DNA of 64,000 bases from UBA7803 sp040219935 (GCA_040219935.1 JAVJUA010000048.1:124001-188000); one strand, 5' to 3'. Counted from the first letter of the stretch, positions 43,813 to 54,201 are shown. A program made the numbers and translations. The notes: generated from the sequence alone by a model not told the origin.

Positions 43813-45059
43813 TCGTCCGCAACGGCCTGCTGCTGGTGGCGCTGCTGCTCTGGGTTGCCGCCGCGTCGGCGCGGGTCGCCATCGTCGGCGGCACCGTGCA
43901 CCCGGTGACCGGGGACGGGTCGCTCGAGGGCGCCACGGTGCTGGTGGACGGCGGCCGCATCGTGGCGGTGGGCGTCGACATCGCCGTGCCGGAGGGCTAT
44001 GAGCGGGTGGACGCCGCGGGGCGGGTGGTCACGCCCGGCTTCATCGAGCCGCACTCGCAGCTTGGTCTGGTGGAGATCTCCGGCGAGGCGAGCACGGTGG
44101 ATGCCGCCATCGAGGCATTCCGCCTCGGGCCCGCCTTCGACGTGCAATACGCCATCAATCCCGCCTCGACGCTGCTGCCGGTGAACCGGGTCGAGGGGGT
44201 CACCCGCGCGGTGGTGGCGCCGGGCGCGGGCAATGATCCGCTGGCGGGCTGGGGCGCCGCCATCCGCCTGCAGGGCGAAGCGACGGTCACCCACCCGCGC
44301 CTGGCCCTGTTCGGCAACGTCGGCACCGAGACCGCCGAGTACGTGGGCGGCAGCCGCAGCGCGGTGATTCAGCGGCTACGTCTGGCCCTCGATGAGGCGC
44401 GCCGGTTCCGTCCGGACCGTTACCGCAGTGAGCACGGCGACTACACGCGCCAGGACATGGCCGCGCTGGTCGCGTTTCTGAAGTCGGGCCGGCCGCTGGT
44501 ACTGACCGTGCACCGCGCCAACGAGATCCGCCAGGCCGTGGCGCTGGGCCGCGACTTCGGCGTGCCGGTGGTGATCCACGGCGGCACCGAAGCGTGGCGG
44601 GAAGCGGCGCTGCTGGCCGAGGCGCGGGTGCCGGTCATCGTCGACACCCTGGCGAACCTGCCCCTCAGCTACGACCGGCTGGGCGCCCGCATCGACAACG
44701 CCACGCTGCTCTGGCGGGCCGGCGTTCGGGTGCTCTTCACCGCCGAAAACAGCCACAACGCCCGGCTGCTGCGCCAGGTGGCGGGCAACGCCGTGGCCGA
44801 GGGCGTGCCCTGGCAGGTGGTGCTGGAAGCGGTGACCCGGGCACCCGCCGAGGTCTATGGCCTTGGCGACGGTGTGGGCACCCTGGCTGCCGGCGCGCCC
44901 GCCGACCTGGTGATCTGGAATGGCGACCCGCTGGAGGTCAGCACCTGGCCGGAGCGGGTGATGATCGACGGCGCCTGGGTGCCGATGACGTCGCGTCAGA
45001 CCCGCCTGCTGGAGCGCTACCGCGATCTGGAGGCCAAGGTCCCGTTCGGCTACCGCTGA
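43809..45059 (+). CDS. Exported amidohydrolase-family protein with degenerate metal site
   Basis: A 416-residue protein with a signal peptide (1-21) and an amidohydrolase fold (N-terminal sandwich VAIVGGTVHPVTGDG, closing GTLAAGAPADLVIWNGDPL). The HxH metal motif is HSQ (H82, Q84 in EPHSQLG). The segment that should hold the catalytic Asp reads FTAENSHNARLL, with no Asp. It is therefore probably inactive, or works with a different metal arrangement, next to its intact neighbour with which it overlaps by ATGA. Similar active/degenerate pairs may act as heteromers; that is inference. It is convergent with tesB, 4 bases between stops. Confidence 0.88.
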   Translation: MIVRNGLLLVALLLWVAAASARVAIVGGTVHPVTGDGSLEGATVLVDGGRIVAVGVDIAVPEGYERVDAAGRVVTPGFIEPHSQLGLVEISGEASTVDAAIEAFRLGPAFDVQYAINPASTLLPVNRVEGVTRAVVAPGAGNDPLAGWGAAIRLQGEATVTHPRLALFGNVGTETAEYVGGSRSAVIQRLRLALDEARRFRPDRYRSEHGDYTRQDMAALVAFLKSGRPLVLTVHRANEIRQAVALGRDFGVPVVIHGGTEAWREAALLAEARVPVIVDTLANLPLSYDRLGARIDNATLLWRAGVRVLFTAENSHNARLLRQVAGNAVAEGVPWQVVLEAVTRAPAEVYGLGDGVGTLAAGAPADLVIWNGDPLEVSTWPERVMIDGAWVPMTSRQTRLLERYRDLEAKVPFGYR

Positions 45060-45063
45060 CGCG

Positions 45064-45927
45064 TCAGCCGATCCTGCGCATCAGCCCTTCCTGGGCGGCG
45101 GAGGCCACCAGCACCCCATCGCGCCGGTAGATCAGGCCCCGATTGAGCCCGCGGGCGCCGCTGGCGCTGGGGCTGTCCTGCACGTACAGCAGCCACTCGT
45201 CGGCGCGAAACGGCCGATGGAACCACATGGCGTGGTCGAGGCTGGCCATCTGCATGTCGTCCTGCAGGAAGCTGACGCCGTGGGGCAGGGTGGCGGTATC
45301 CAGCAGCGACCAGTCCGACAGGTAGGCCAGCACGCACTGATGCAGGCGCGGGTCGTCCGGCAGCGGGTCCCGGGCCTTCATCCAGCACATCTGCCGCGGC
45401 GGACGCTGCTCCGGCGCGAAGATGTCTATGGGATCCACGGGGCGCATGTCGATGGGCCGGTCGCGGGTGAAGCCCTCGGCCTGCGCGGGCGGCAGCTTCG
45501 CCGCCCACTGGGCGCGCAGCTCGCGCTCGTCGGCCAGATCTTCCGGCGCCGGCGCCTGTGGCATCTCGAACTGGTGGTCGAAGCCGTCCTCGTGCACCTG
45601 AAACGAGATCGACATGTTGAAGATGGCCTGGCCGTGCTGAATCGCCACCACCCGCCGGGTGGTGAAGCTGCGGCCGTCGCGGATGCGGTCCACCTTGTAG
45701 AGGATGGGAATGGTGGTGTCGCCCGGCCGCAGGAAGTAGCCGTGCAGCGAGTGGGCATGGCGGTCTTCGGGCACGGTGCGCGACGCCGCCACCAGCGCCT
45801 GGCCGATCACCTGGCCGCCGTAGACGCGCTGCCAGCCCTCGCTGGGGCTGGTGGCCCGGTAATGGTTCTTCTCGATCTCCTCGAGATCGAGAAGGCTGAT
45901 GAGGTCTTTGACGCTGGCGCTGCTCAT
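45064..45927 (-). CDS. tesB: Acyl-CoA thioesterase II (TesB)
   Basis: A 287-residue double-hotdog thioesterase hydrolysing medium and long acyl-CoAs. The first hotdog contains VYGGQVIGQALVAASRTV and SLHGYFLRPGD, and the second contains LAYLSDWSLLDTA with the catalytic Asp, followed by SLDHAMWFHRPF. The length equals E. coli TesB (286). The start at 45927 (MSSASVKDLI) is chosen by length and family N-terminus. It stands alone on the minus strand, divergent from the PNPOx-fold gene. Confidence 0.95.
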   Translation of the reverse strand: MSSASVKDLISLLDLEEIEKNHYRATSPSEGWQRVYGGQVIGQALVAASRTVPEDRHAHSLHGYFLRPGDTTIPILYKVDRIRDGRSFTTRRVVAIQHGQAIFNMSISFQVHEDGFDHQFEMPQAPAPEDLADERELRAQWAAKLPPAQAEGFTRDRPIDMRPVDPIDIFAPEQRPPRQMCWMKARDPLPDDPRLHQCVLAYLSDWSLLDTATLPHGVSFLQDDMQMASLDHAMWFHRPFRADEWLLYVQDSPSASGARGLNRGLIYRRDGVLVASAAQEGLMRRIG

Positions 45928-46009
45928 GGCGGCGCATTGTAGTCGCGGTACCCGCCGGGGAGAATGCTGCGTTTTCCGTCCATCCTTTCCGCCGCCATCG
46001 GGAGCCGCC

Positions 46010-46483
46010 ATGCCGTCACGTCGCGAACAGATTCAGCTCACCCCCGCAGAGATCGCCGGGTTCATGGTCGCGCAGAAGACCATCGTCATCGTCTCCAACG
46101 GCAAGGACGGGTTTCCGCACCCCATGCCCATGTGGTTCTACGCCGATGACGCCGGCTGCGTGTACTGCACCACCTTCCGCAAGAGCCAGAAGGTGCTGAA
46201 CTACCAGCGCGACCCGCGGGCGTCGCTGCTGGTGGAGAGTGGCGAAGAGTATGCGGAGCTGAAAAGCGTGCTGATCTACGCCGACACCCAGATCATCGAC
46301 GACGTCGACGCCGTGGTGGACGCGCTGGTGAAGATCAACACCAAGGGCCGCACGCCGACGGCCGAGGAAGTCGAGCAGATCGCCCGCGGCGTGCTGAAGA
46401 CGGCCGAGAAGCGGGTGGTGCTGAAATTTGTGCCGAAACGTTACGTGAGCTGGGATCACGGCAAGCTGGGCGGGCGATATTGA
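46010..46483 (+). CDS. PNPOx-fold flavin-binding family protein
   Basis: A 157-residue split-barrel protein of the pyridoxamine-5'-phosphate-oxidase-like superfamily. The core KTIVIVSNGKDGFPHPMPMWFYADDAG and TTFRKSQKVLNYQRDPRASLLVE shows the usual flavin or F420 contact region. Such proteins reduce or bind FMN, heme or F420; which one cannot be told. GGGAG lies 5 bases before the ATG. No signal peptide. It has no obvious operon partner. Confidence 0.87.
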   Translation: MPSRREQIQLTPAEIAGFMVAQKTIVIVSNGKDGFPHPMPMWFYADDAGCVYCTTFRKSQKVLNYQRDPRASLLVESGEEYAELKSVLIYADTQIIDDVDAVVDALVKINTKGRTPTAEEVEQIARGVLKTAEKRVVLKFVPKRYVSWDHGKLGGRY

Positions 46484-46675
46484 GCCGTCAGGTTCTGCGC
46501 TGGTTGTCGAACAACAGCGCCTCCTGCCCCTCTCTGGGCCCGGTCTGATTCCCATAACCTGTTGTCATAGCGGTTCTTTTTATACCCTGCCGGCGGCGCG
46601 GGGACCCGTCCGGCGGGGCCGATCGAAAAGTGGAGAAACACTGAAAAAAAGAGAGGCAAATTGTTTCCCATTGGT

Positions 46676-46681
46676 TACAAT
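46676..46681 (+). promoter_or_regulatory. Candidate -10 element of the third TonB-dependent receptor
   Basis: TACAAT (46676-46681) follows an AT-rich A-tract leader and lies 80 bases before the ATG at 46761. GAGGCA 17 bases upstream is a weak -35. The whole 277-base gap upstream of the receptor shows no Fur-like box and no riboswitch that I recognise. Confidence 0.35.
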
Positions 46682-46760
46682 CGGCGCGCCGAATCGGGCT
46701 AAGCGTCACAGAACGCGGCCCGATTCAAAGAATCTCAACCTTGAGAACAGGGGATACACA

Positions 46761-49667
46761 ATGTTTCAACGGAAGCCATTAGCGGCTGCCATCGGCTCGG
46801 CCATGGCGGTCGGCGCCTTCGGCGTCGTCGGCCTGGCCGCGTCCGGCGCAGCGTATGCTGCCGAAGAGGCGCCGATCGAAGAGGTGGTGGTCACCGGTTC
46901 GCGAATCGCGCGTGCCAACCTGACCGCGCCCACGGCGGTCACCACCATCGACTCGACCGCCATCGAGCAGTCGGGTCTGATCAACGTCGCTGACATCCTG
47001 CGCACGCTGCCGAGCTTCGGCGTGTCGACGCTGTCCAGCGGTAACTCCAACTTCCTGACCTCCTCCAGTGGCGTCAACACGCTGCAGCTGCGCAACCTCG
47101 ACGAAGACCGCACCCTGGTGCTGGTGAACGGCCGCCGCTACGTTTCCGGCATCGCCGGTAGTGCCTCGGTGGACTTCAACACCATCCCGTCGGCGCTGAT
47201 CGATCGGGTCGAGGTGATCACCGGCGGCGCGTCGGCCATCTACGGCTCCGACGCCTTGGCTGGCGTGATCAACGTGCTGCTGAAGGACGACTTCGAGGGC
47301 GTCGAGGCCGGCTATCAGTACGGCAAGGCCACCAACGGTGGTGACATCCAGCACGAGTACACGCTCACCGCCGGCGGCAACTTCGCCGACGGGCGCGGCA
47401 ACGCGGTGGTGTCGGCGAGTTACACCGAGCAGAAGGGCCTGCTGTCGCGCCAGCGCAGCAACACCCGGATCGACGATGCCGCCGAGTGCCTGTTCACCGG
47501 CGATCCCGCGGACTGTGGCAACGAGGTGGAGCCGTTCTTCTCGAGCTTCTCCGAGCGCGGCCGGTTCTTCGTGCCCTCCACGGGTCAGTCGTTCAGCATC
47601 GATGACGCCGGCAACGTGGCTCCCTGGAGCACGGCGCAGTTCGGCTTCAATCGCCAGCAGTTCCGCCGGTACACAGTGCCCACCGAACGCTACCTGGTGT
47701 CGTCGCTGATGCACTACGACATCAACGACAACGTCACCGCGTTTGCCGAGGCCATGTTCACCCAGACACGGACCGAGAGCGAGCTGGAGCCGTTCCCGCA
47801 CTCGAACAGCGATCTGAACATCGCCGGCATTCCGGTCGACAACCCGTTCGTGCCCCAGGCCATCCGTGACGCGGTGACCGCCGAGGGAGATACGGTGGTC
47901 GAGTACTTCCGCCGCATGACCGAGGTCGGTCAGCGCGGCGCCAGTGCCACCCGGGACACCTACCGGTTCGTGGCCGGCTTGGAAGGCACCATCCAGGACC
48001 GTTGGAACTGGGAAACCTTCTTCTCCTACGGCCGCATGGACGACGCCCAGCAGGGCGGCGGCCAGATCAACGTCCTGGCCATGCGCGAAGCCCTGAACGT
48101 GGTCGACGGCGACGGCAACCCGGCGACGTTCGACCCGGTCTGCGCCAACCCTGCCGCTGTGGCGGAGGGATGCGTGCCGATCAACATCTTTGGTCTGGGC
48201 TCGATTTCGGCGGATGCCGCCGACTACGTGCGCGCGCCGACCTCGCGCCAGCAGTTCACCCAGCAGCAGAACTTCGGCGCCACCATCTCCGGCCCCATGT
48301 TCGATATGCCGGCAGGCGAAGCCAGCTTTGCCAGCGGTTTCGAGTGGCGCAAGGAGGAAGCGGCCGACGTGCCAGACGTGCTGACCCAGGCGGGTCTGAA
48401 CGCCGGCAACGCCGAAGCGCCCACCCGTGGCGACTATGACGTGTGGGAAGCCTTCATCGAGGTGGAGCTGCCGCTGCTGGCAGACATGCCCGGCATCAAG
48501 GAGCTGACCGTGGGCGGTGCTTACCGCTACTCCGACTACAACACCGTGGGCAACACCGACGCCTACACCGGCCGCCTGTCCTGGGCACCGACCGACGACC
48601 TTCGGTTCCGGGTGCAATACGCCCGTGCCGTGCGTGCGCCGAACATCAACGAGCAGTTCGCACCCGGCGGCGAGAACTTCGCACCGGTCACCGACCCGTG
48701 TAACGGCGTCACCGCCGCTACCACGGGCAACGTGGCGGACAACTGCCGCTCGATTCCCGAGATCGCAGCGCGAATCGCAGCAGCCGGCGCATTCAACCTG
48801 ACCCAGACCGAGATCCAGGGCACCGGCGGCTTCACCAGCCGTGGCAACCCCAACCTCGACGTCGAGACCTCCGACAGCTGGTCGGTGGGCTTCGTCTACG
48901 ACGCCGACCTGGGCCGCGTCGGCACCGTGACCACGTCCGTGGACTGGTTCCTGATCGAGATCGACGACCTCATCGACATCATCGACCGCCAGCAGGCCGT
49001 GGACTTCTGCTTCGACGTTCCGTCGTCGCAGTTCCCGAACGCGTTCTGCAGCAACCTGACCCGGGACAACACCGGCGCCGCCTTCCAGCTCGGCGAGCTG
49101 ACCGAGGTCAACTCCGGCTTCATCAACGAAGGCAAGCTGGAGACCGAAGGCGTCGACCTGGCCGTGTCCTGGAACTGGACCATGGCAGACTGGATCGCCA
49201 ATGTACCGGGCCAGGGCTCGCTGAGGCTGAACTACACCTACCTGCTCGACTTCACCGAGACCAAGTTCGGTGCCGAGGACGATCGGGTGGGCGAGACTGC
49301 CTATGCCGAGCACGAAGTGCAGATGGGCCTCGGCTACGCCATTGGGCCCTGGTCGGCGCAGTGGGAGTGGGTCTACATCGATGACTCCGTACCGGACAAC
49401 AGCAGCGCGCTGTTCAGCCGCTACAACGTCGGCAGCTACAGCGTCCATGACCTGTACGTGGCCTACGATCTGGCGGCGAGTGGTCTCGGCGGCGGCATGT
49501 TTGCCGACGGCACCACCCTGTACGCTGGTGTAAATAACATCTTCGATGAGGATGCTCCTGTGATCCTGACGGGTGTGCCCGGCAACACCACGGGTACCGA
49601 CACCGATGCCAGCGTCTACAACCCGATCGGGCGGACCTGGTATGCGGGCGTGAAGGTCCGGTTCTAA
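46761..49667 (+). CDS. TonB-dependent outer-membrane receptor (third copy, different subfamily)
   Basis: A 968-residue receptor. Signal peptide 1-34 (ending AYA), TonB box EEVVVTGSRI (40-49), a plug with ADILRTLPSFGVSTL, LNLR-like QLRNLDEDRTLVLVNGRRYV and ITGGASAIYGSDALAGVINVLLKDDFEG, and a barrel ending YAGVKVRF with the canonical C-terminal Phe. The VNGRR and SAIYGSDA motifs place it in the large polymer/oligosaccharide/peptide-type group rather than with the two receptors near 25-32 kb. AGGGGA precedes the ATG. It ends in a strong terminator. The ligand is unknown. Confidence 0.94.
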   Translation: MFQRKPLAAAIGSAMAVGAFGVVGLAASGAAYAAEEAPIEEVVVTGSRIARANLTAPTAVTTIDSTAIEQSGLINVADILRTLPSFGVSTLSSGNSNFLTSSSGVNTLQLRNLDEDRTLVLVNGRRYVSGIAGSASVDFNTIPSALIDRVEVITGGASAIYGSDALAGVINVLLKDDFEGVEAGYQYGKATNGGDIQHEYTLTAGGNFADGRGNAVVSASYTEQKGLLSRQRSNTRIDDAAECLFTGDPADCGNEVEPFFSSFSERGRFFVPSTGQSFSIDDAGNVAPWSTAQFGFNRQQFRRYTVPTERYLVSSLMHYDINDNVTAFAEAMFTQTRTESELEPFPHSNSDLNIAGIPVDNPFVPQAIRDAVTAEGDTVVEYFRRMTEVGQRGASATRDTYRFVAGLEGTIQDRWNWETFFSYGRMDDAQQGGGQINVLAMREALNVVDGDGNPATFDPVCANPAAVAEGCVPINIFGLGSISADAADYVRAPTSRQQFTQQQNFGATISGPMFDMPAGEASFASGFEWRKEEAADVPDVLTQAGLNAGNAEAPTRGDYDVWEAFIEVELPLLADMPGIKELTVGGAYRYSDYNTVGNTDAYTGRLSWAPTDDLRFRVQYARAVRAPNINEQFAPGGENFAPVTDPCNGVTAATTGNVADNCRSIPEIAARIAAAGAFNLTQTEIQGTGGFTSRGNPNLDVETSDSWSVGFVYDADLGRVGTVTTSVDWFLIEIDDLIDIIDRQQAVDFCFDVPSSQFPNAFCSNLTRDNTGAAFQLGELTEVNSGFINEGKLETEGVDLAVSWNWTMADWIANVPGQGSLRLNYTYLLDFTETKFGAEDDRVGETAYAEHEVQMGLGYAIGPWSAQWEWVYIDDSVPDNSSALFSRYNVGSYSVHDLYVAYDLAASGLGGGMFADGTTLYAGVNNIFDEDAPVILTGVPGNTTGTDTDASVYNPIGRTWYAGVKVRF

Positions 49668-49693
49668 GACCGACTCTTCGCTGGTACGACTCA

Positions 49694-49721
49694 GGCGGGC
49701 CCTCGGGCCCGCCTTTTTTTT
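49694..49721 (+). terminator. Rho-independent terminator after the third receptor
   Basis: GGCGGGCC / GGCCCGCC form an 8-bp stem with a four-base loop (49694-49713), followed by eight T residues (49714-49721). It lies 27 bases after the receptor stop. Confidence 0.93.
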
Positions 49722-49761
49722 GACTTTCGACCGCGCCTGGTCAAACGCATAGACTTCACGG

Positions 49762-51219
49762 ATGGACATCGCTCGAGAGACCAGCGCCGCCTACGCGGCC
49801 TTCGCGGCGGGCAGGCATGCAGAGGCGGCCGAGCTGGCCGCGCGGGTGCTGCGGCAGGCGCCGGACGACCCCGGCGCATCGACCCTGGTCGGACGGTTGG
49901 CGCTGACCCGTGGCGAGCCGGAGACCGCGCGCCAGGTATTCCAGCGCGTGCTCGATCATCATCCTTCGGTGGCGGCACTGTGGCTGGACCTGGCTCTGGC
50001 GCTGCGCGACCTCGGACGCACCGACGCGGCGGTGGCCGCCACCGAGCGGGCGCTGGCGCTGGACGGCAGGCTGGCGGATGCCTGGGTGCGCCTCGGCGAG
50101 TTGCAGCTCTCAGTCGATCGTCGCGGTGAAGCGGCGCGTGCGTTCCGTCGTGCGCTGAAGCTGCGCCCGGACGACGCCGGCGCCTGCCGCGGCATGGTGC
50201 TGGCGGAGGAGCCAGGGCCCCGCAGTGCCCTGGTGAGGCGCATGGAAAACCTGGCGGCAGCAGCCGGGCAGGGGCCGCGGGCGGCGGCGGAACTACACTA
50301 CGCGCTCGCCCAGGTGTACCGGCGGGCCGGTGACGATGCCGCCTTCGTGCGCCATCTGCTGGCGGCCAACGCCCGGCAGCGCAGCCTGTGCGCGGACGGA
50401 CGCGACGTCTATGCGGAAGTCTTCGACCGGCTCGAAGCCGCCTTCACCCCCGACGCTCTGGCGCGCTCACGGCGGGCGGCGCCCGTCACGCCGGCGCCCA
50501 TCTTCGTGCTCGGCATGCCGCGATCGGGCACCACCCTGGTGGAACGGCTGCTGGCCGGGCATCCGGAGGTGGCCGGTGCCGGCGAGCTCGACTACGTGCG
50601 CGGCCCGCTGCGGCGGCAGTGGGAGGCCCGTTTCGGCGGCCGCTTTCCCGAGGGCTTCGATGCCGTGAGCGCTGCCGATCTCACCGAGCTGGCCGGCGGC
50701 TTCGCCGACCGGCTGCGTCTGGCGGCACCCGGAGTTCCCTGGGTGGTCGACAAGACCCCGGGCAACTACCACGTGGTCGGGCTGCTGCGTCTGCTGTTCC
50801 CCGACGGCAAGATCGTGCATGTGGCTCGCGATCCGATGGACACCTGCTTCTCGATCCTGCAGCAGCCGTTCGACGATCGCTCGCCCCACACCTGCGATCA
50901 GGCCCTGCTCGGCTACGTGTATGGCCGCTATCGGCGGCTGATGGCGCATTGGCAAAGGCTGCTGGGCGACCAGATTCTGACCGTGCGCTATGAAGATCTG
51001 GTGGCCGACCCCAGCGCCGAAGGGCAGCGGCTGTTCGCCTACTGCGGATTGCAGTGGGACGATGCCTATCTGGCGTTTCACGAGCGCAGTGATACCGTAC
51101 GCACCTTTAGCGCGACCCAGGTGCGCAGGCCCATTCACCAGAGCAGCGTCGGCGCCTGGCAACGCTACGCCGAAGCCCTGGCGCCGCTGCGCCAGGCGTT
51201 GGATCAGGCGCTCGCCTAG
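49762..51219 (+). CDS. TPR-repeat sulfotransferase family protein
   Basis: A 485-residue protein. Residues about 5-145 hold four TPR-like helix pairs (for example AAYAAFAAGRHAEAAELAARVL and AWVRLGELQLSVDRRGEAARAF). From about 245 comes a sulfotransferase domain: PAPS 5'-phosphosulfate loop GMPRSGTTLVERLL (251-264) and 3'-phosphate site VHVARDPMDTCFSI (about 350-363). It would transfer sulfate from PAPS to an unknown acceptor; bacterial TPR-sulfotransferases act on proteins, polysaccharides or small molecules. No signal peptide is seen. It follows the receptor terminator, so it is transcribed separately. Confidence 0.9.
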   Translation: MDIARETSAAYAAFAAGRHAEAAELAARVLRQAPDDPGASTLVGRLALTRGEPETARQVFQRVLDHHPSVAALWLDLALALRDLGRTDAAVAATERALALDGRLADAWVRLGELQLSVDRRGEAARAFRRALKLRPDDAGACRGMVLAEEPGPRSALVRRMENLAAAAGQGPRAAAELHYALAQVYRRAGDDAAFVRHLLAANARQRSLCADGRDVYAEVFDRLEAAFTPDALARSRRAAPVTPAPIFVLGMPRSGTTLVERLLAGHPEVAGAGELDYVRGPLRRQWEARFGGRFPEGFDAVSAADLTELAGGFADRLRLAAPGVPWVVDKTPGNYHVVGLLRLLFPDGKIVHVARDPMDTCFSILQQPFDDRSPHTCDQALLGYVYGRYRRLMAHWQRLLGDQILTVRYEDLVADPSAEGQRLFAYCGLQWDDAYLAFHERSDTVRTFSATQVRRPIHQSSVGAWQRYAEALAPLRQALDQALA

Positions 51220-51251
51220 CGCATTGCGCGGCGGACATTGGAGATCGAAGC

Positions 51252-51752
51252 ATGAGACCGACCGTGATGACCGCGCTGTGGCTGCTGGCGATCGCCGGTG
51301 GGGCGCAGGCGGCCCCCTGTGCTGGCCTGGGGGACGATGCCGCCCGGCTCGCCTGCTACGACCGGGCCGCCACCTGCGCCGCCGTGGGCGATGATGATGA
51401 GCGTCTCGGCTGCTACGACCGGCATGCGGCTGCCGAACTCCCGGCAGCTGCGGAATCCGCGGCGACAGCCGAGGCCCCGGCGACCAGAGAACCATTTCCC
51501 GTCTACCGTCAGCCGCCCCCCAGGGACGACGCGGCGGACCGACTGACCGCCCGCGTGGTGGCGGTCACCCGCGACCGGCGCGGTCGGCGCTTCTTCGAGC
51601 TGGACAACGGGCAGCTTTGGCGTGAGCTCTCCGAGGGGCGCGTCGCCATCGACGAGGGCGCCGACGTCGAGATCCGCCGCGGGGTGCTCGGCTCGGTCAA
51701 CATGAGCCCCGCCGGCAGCGAAGCCTTCGTCAAGGTGCGGCGGGTGGAGTAG
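51252..51752 (+). CDS. Exported protein with tandem Cys/Asp repeats, function unknown
   Basis: A 166-residue protein with a signal peptide (1-20, ending AQA). Two short tandem repeats follow, of the form C-x5-DD-x-x-RL-x-CYDR (CAGLGDDAARLACYDR at 22-37, then CAAVGDDDERLGCYDR at 42-57), each with two Cys, which could form disulfides. An Ala/Pro-rich linker (about 60-95) leads to a C-terminal beta-rich domain (FFELDNGQLWRELSEG). The C..D..RL.CYD pattern resembles VasI-like secretion accessory proteins, but no such system is nearby. GGAGA precedes the ATG. It lies 32 bases after the sulfotransferase. Confidence 0.75.
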   Translation: MRPTVMTALWLLAIAGGAQAAPCAGLGDDAARLACYDRAATCAAVGDDDERLGCYDRHAAAELPAAAESAATAEAPATREPFPVYRQPPPRDDAADRLTARVVAVTRDRRGRRFFELDNGQLWRELSEGRVAIDEGADVEIRRGVLGSVNMSPAGSEAFVKVRRVE

Positions 51753-51795
51753 GTGGGCGCCCGGATGGGCGCCCGCGGGGTGGCGGCGGGCCCGA

Positions 51796-53157
<1,362 letters not shown>

Positions 53158-53166
53158 GAGACGTCC

Positions 53167-54141
53167 TCAGTGTTGGTGAAAGGTGTGAATCTGGATGCGG
53201 AAGCCGTTCTTCTGGGCCAGGTACTGCGACTCGCCGATGGCGAGCCCGGCGTTGCCGGCCCAGGTGGCCAGCTCGGCGGCTTCGAAGCCGAGCCACAGGT
53301 CGCCGCAGGCCGCCTTCGCCCATTCCTGGTCGTGGCGGCACAGCTCCACCAGGATCAGCACCCCGTTGCGGCCGAGCAGCCGTGCCAGGTGCCGGAAGAA
53401 CGCCTGGGGCGACGACTGATGGTGCAGCACCATGGCGGCCACCACGAGCTGGTAGCGGCGCCGTGTGGTGAGCGTGGCCACGTCCTCGTGGCGCAGCCGC
53501 ACGTTGCCGAGATCGGCCAGGCGCTCGGCGCAGCGGTCGAGCATGGCGCGGGCGTTGTCGATGCCGACCACGCTGGTGAAGCGCGCCGCCAGCGGCCGCA
53601 GCAGGTCGCCGTCGCCCGGGCCGATCTCCAGGGCGCTGCCGCCGATCCCCAGCCGGTCGACGATGTCGAGCACGCTGGGCACGTAGACGCCGGGCTCACT
53701 GATGCGGGCCTGCTGGCTGGCGAACTGGTCGGCGTGGTCGCTGAAGAACGCCTCGCTGCTGCGGTTGCGGGCCTGGTGCACGGCGTCGATGCGCTCGATC
53801 TGCGGCGCCGTAAGGGGGGCCTGGTCGATGGCGCCGATCAGCGCGGCCGCCGCGGTCCCGGGCCCTGGCGCGCGCCGATAGAAGATGGTGTTGCCTTCCC
53901 GGCGCCGGGTCACCAGGCCGGCCTGGTGCAGCACCTTGAGGTGGTGGCTGAGCGCCGGCTGCGGGAGGTCGAGAATGCTGCAGAGCTCCAGCACGCCGTA
54001 GGATTCCTCACGCAGCACCCGCAGCACGGCCACGCGCACGCCGTCGGCCAGCGCCTTGGCCAGGGCGATCACGTCTTCCAGCGAGCCTTCCGGCTCGGCT
54101 TCGGCGATGGTCTTGCGTACTCGGGTCTGGGCCAGTGCCAC
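53167..54141 (-). CDS. sahR: SahR-type regulator: ArsR-family HTH fused to a methyltransferase-like domain
   Basis: A 324-residue protein. Residues about 20-92 form an ArsR winged helix (LADGVRVAVLRVLREES, then LDLPQPALSHHLKVLHQAGLV). A class I SAM/SAH-binding fold with motif I ALEIGPGDGDL (170-180) and VVGIDNARAML follows. This architecture beside ahcY is that of SahR, a proteobacterial repressor of SAM-cycle genes described as responding to S-adenosylhomocysteine. GTG at 54141 is taken as the start; an in-frame TTG at 54201 lies within the operator and upstream of the predicted transcription start, so it is rejected. It sits 9 bases upstream of ahcY. Confidence 0.87.
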   Translation of the reverse strand: MALAQTRVRKTIAEAEPEGSLEDVIALAKALADGVRVAVLRVLREESYGVLELCSILDLPQPALSHHLKVLHQAGLVTRRREGNTIFYRRAPGPGTAAAALIGAIDQAPLTAPQIERIDAVHQARNRSSEAFFSDHADQFASQQARISEPGVYVPSVLDIVDRLGIGGSALEIGPGDGDLLRPLAARFTSVVGIDNARAMLDRCAERLADLGNVRLRHEDVATLTTRRRYQLVVAAMVLHHQSSPQAFFRHLARLLGRNGVLILVELCRHDQEWAKAACGDLWLGFEAAELATWAGNAGLAIGESQYLAQKNGFRIQIHTFHQH

Positions 54142-54173
54142 GGGCGGCGGCTGCCTCGGTCGAAGGAGGCGCG

Positions 54174-54201
54174 ATCCTAACACGCAGCGCCCCAATATCA
54201 A
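54174..54201 (-). promoter_or_regulatory. Promoter of the sahR-ahcY operon
   Basis: On the minus strand TTGATA (54201-54196) and TAGGAT (54179-54174) are separated by 16 bases. The -35 lies inside the left arm of the palindrome, so binding there would block the promoter, and the leader to the GTG start is about 25-30 bases. Confidence 0.6.

Noticed and set aside
51754..51775. GGGCGCCC-GGAT-GGGCGCCC hairpin between the Cys-repeat gene and ahcY as a terminator.
   Set aside because: A strong stem is possible but no U-tract follows on either strand, and GGGCGCCC is itself palindromic, so the fold is ambiguous.
53158..53166. SAH riboswitch upstream of ahcY.
   Set aside because: Only 9 bases separate ahcY from the regulator gene, so there is no room for the aptamer; control is better explained by the SahR-type repressor.
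54142..54201. Longer regulator start at the TTG at 54201.
   Set aside because: That codon lies in the operator and in the -35 hexamer, upstream of the predicted transcription start; family similarity begins near residue 20 of the shorter form.
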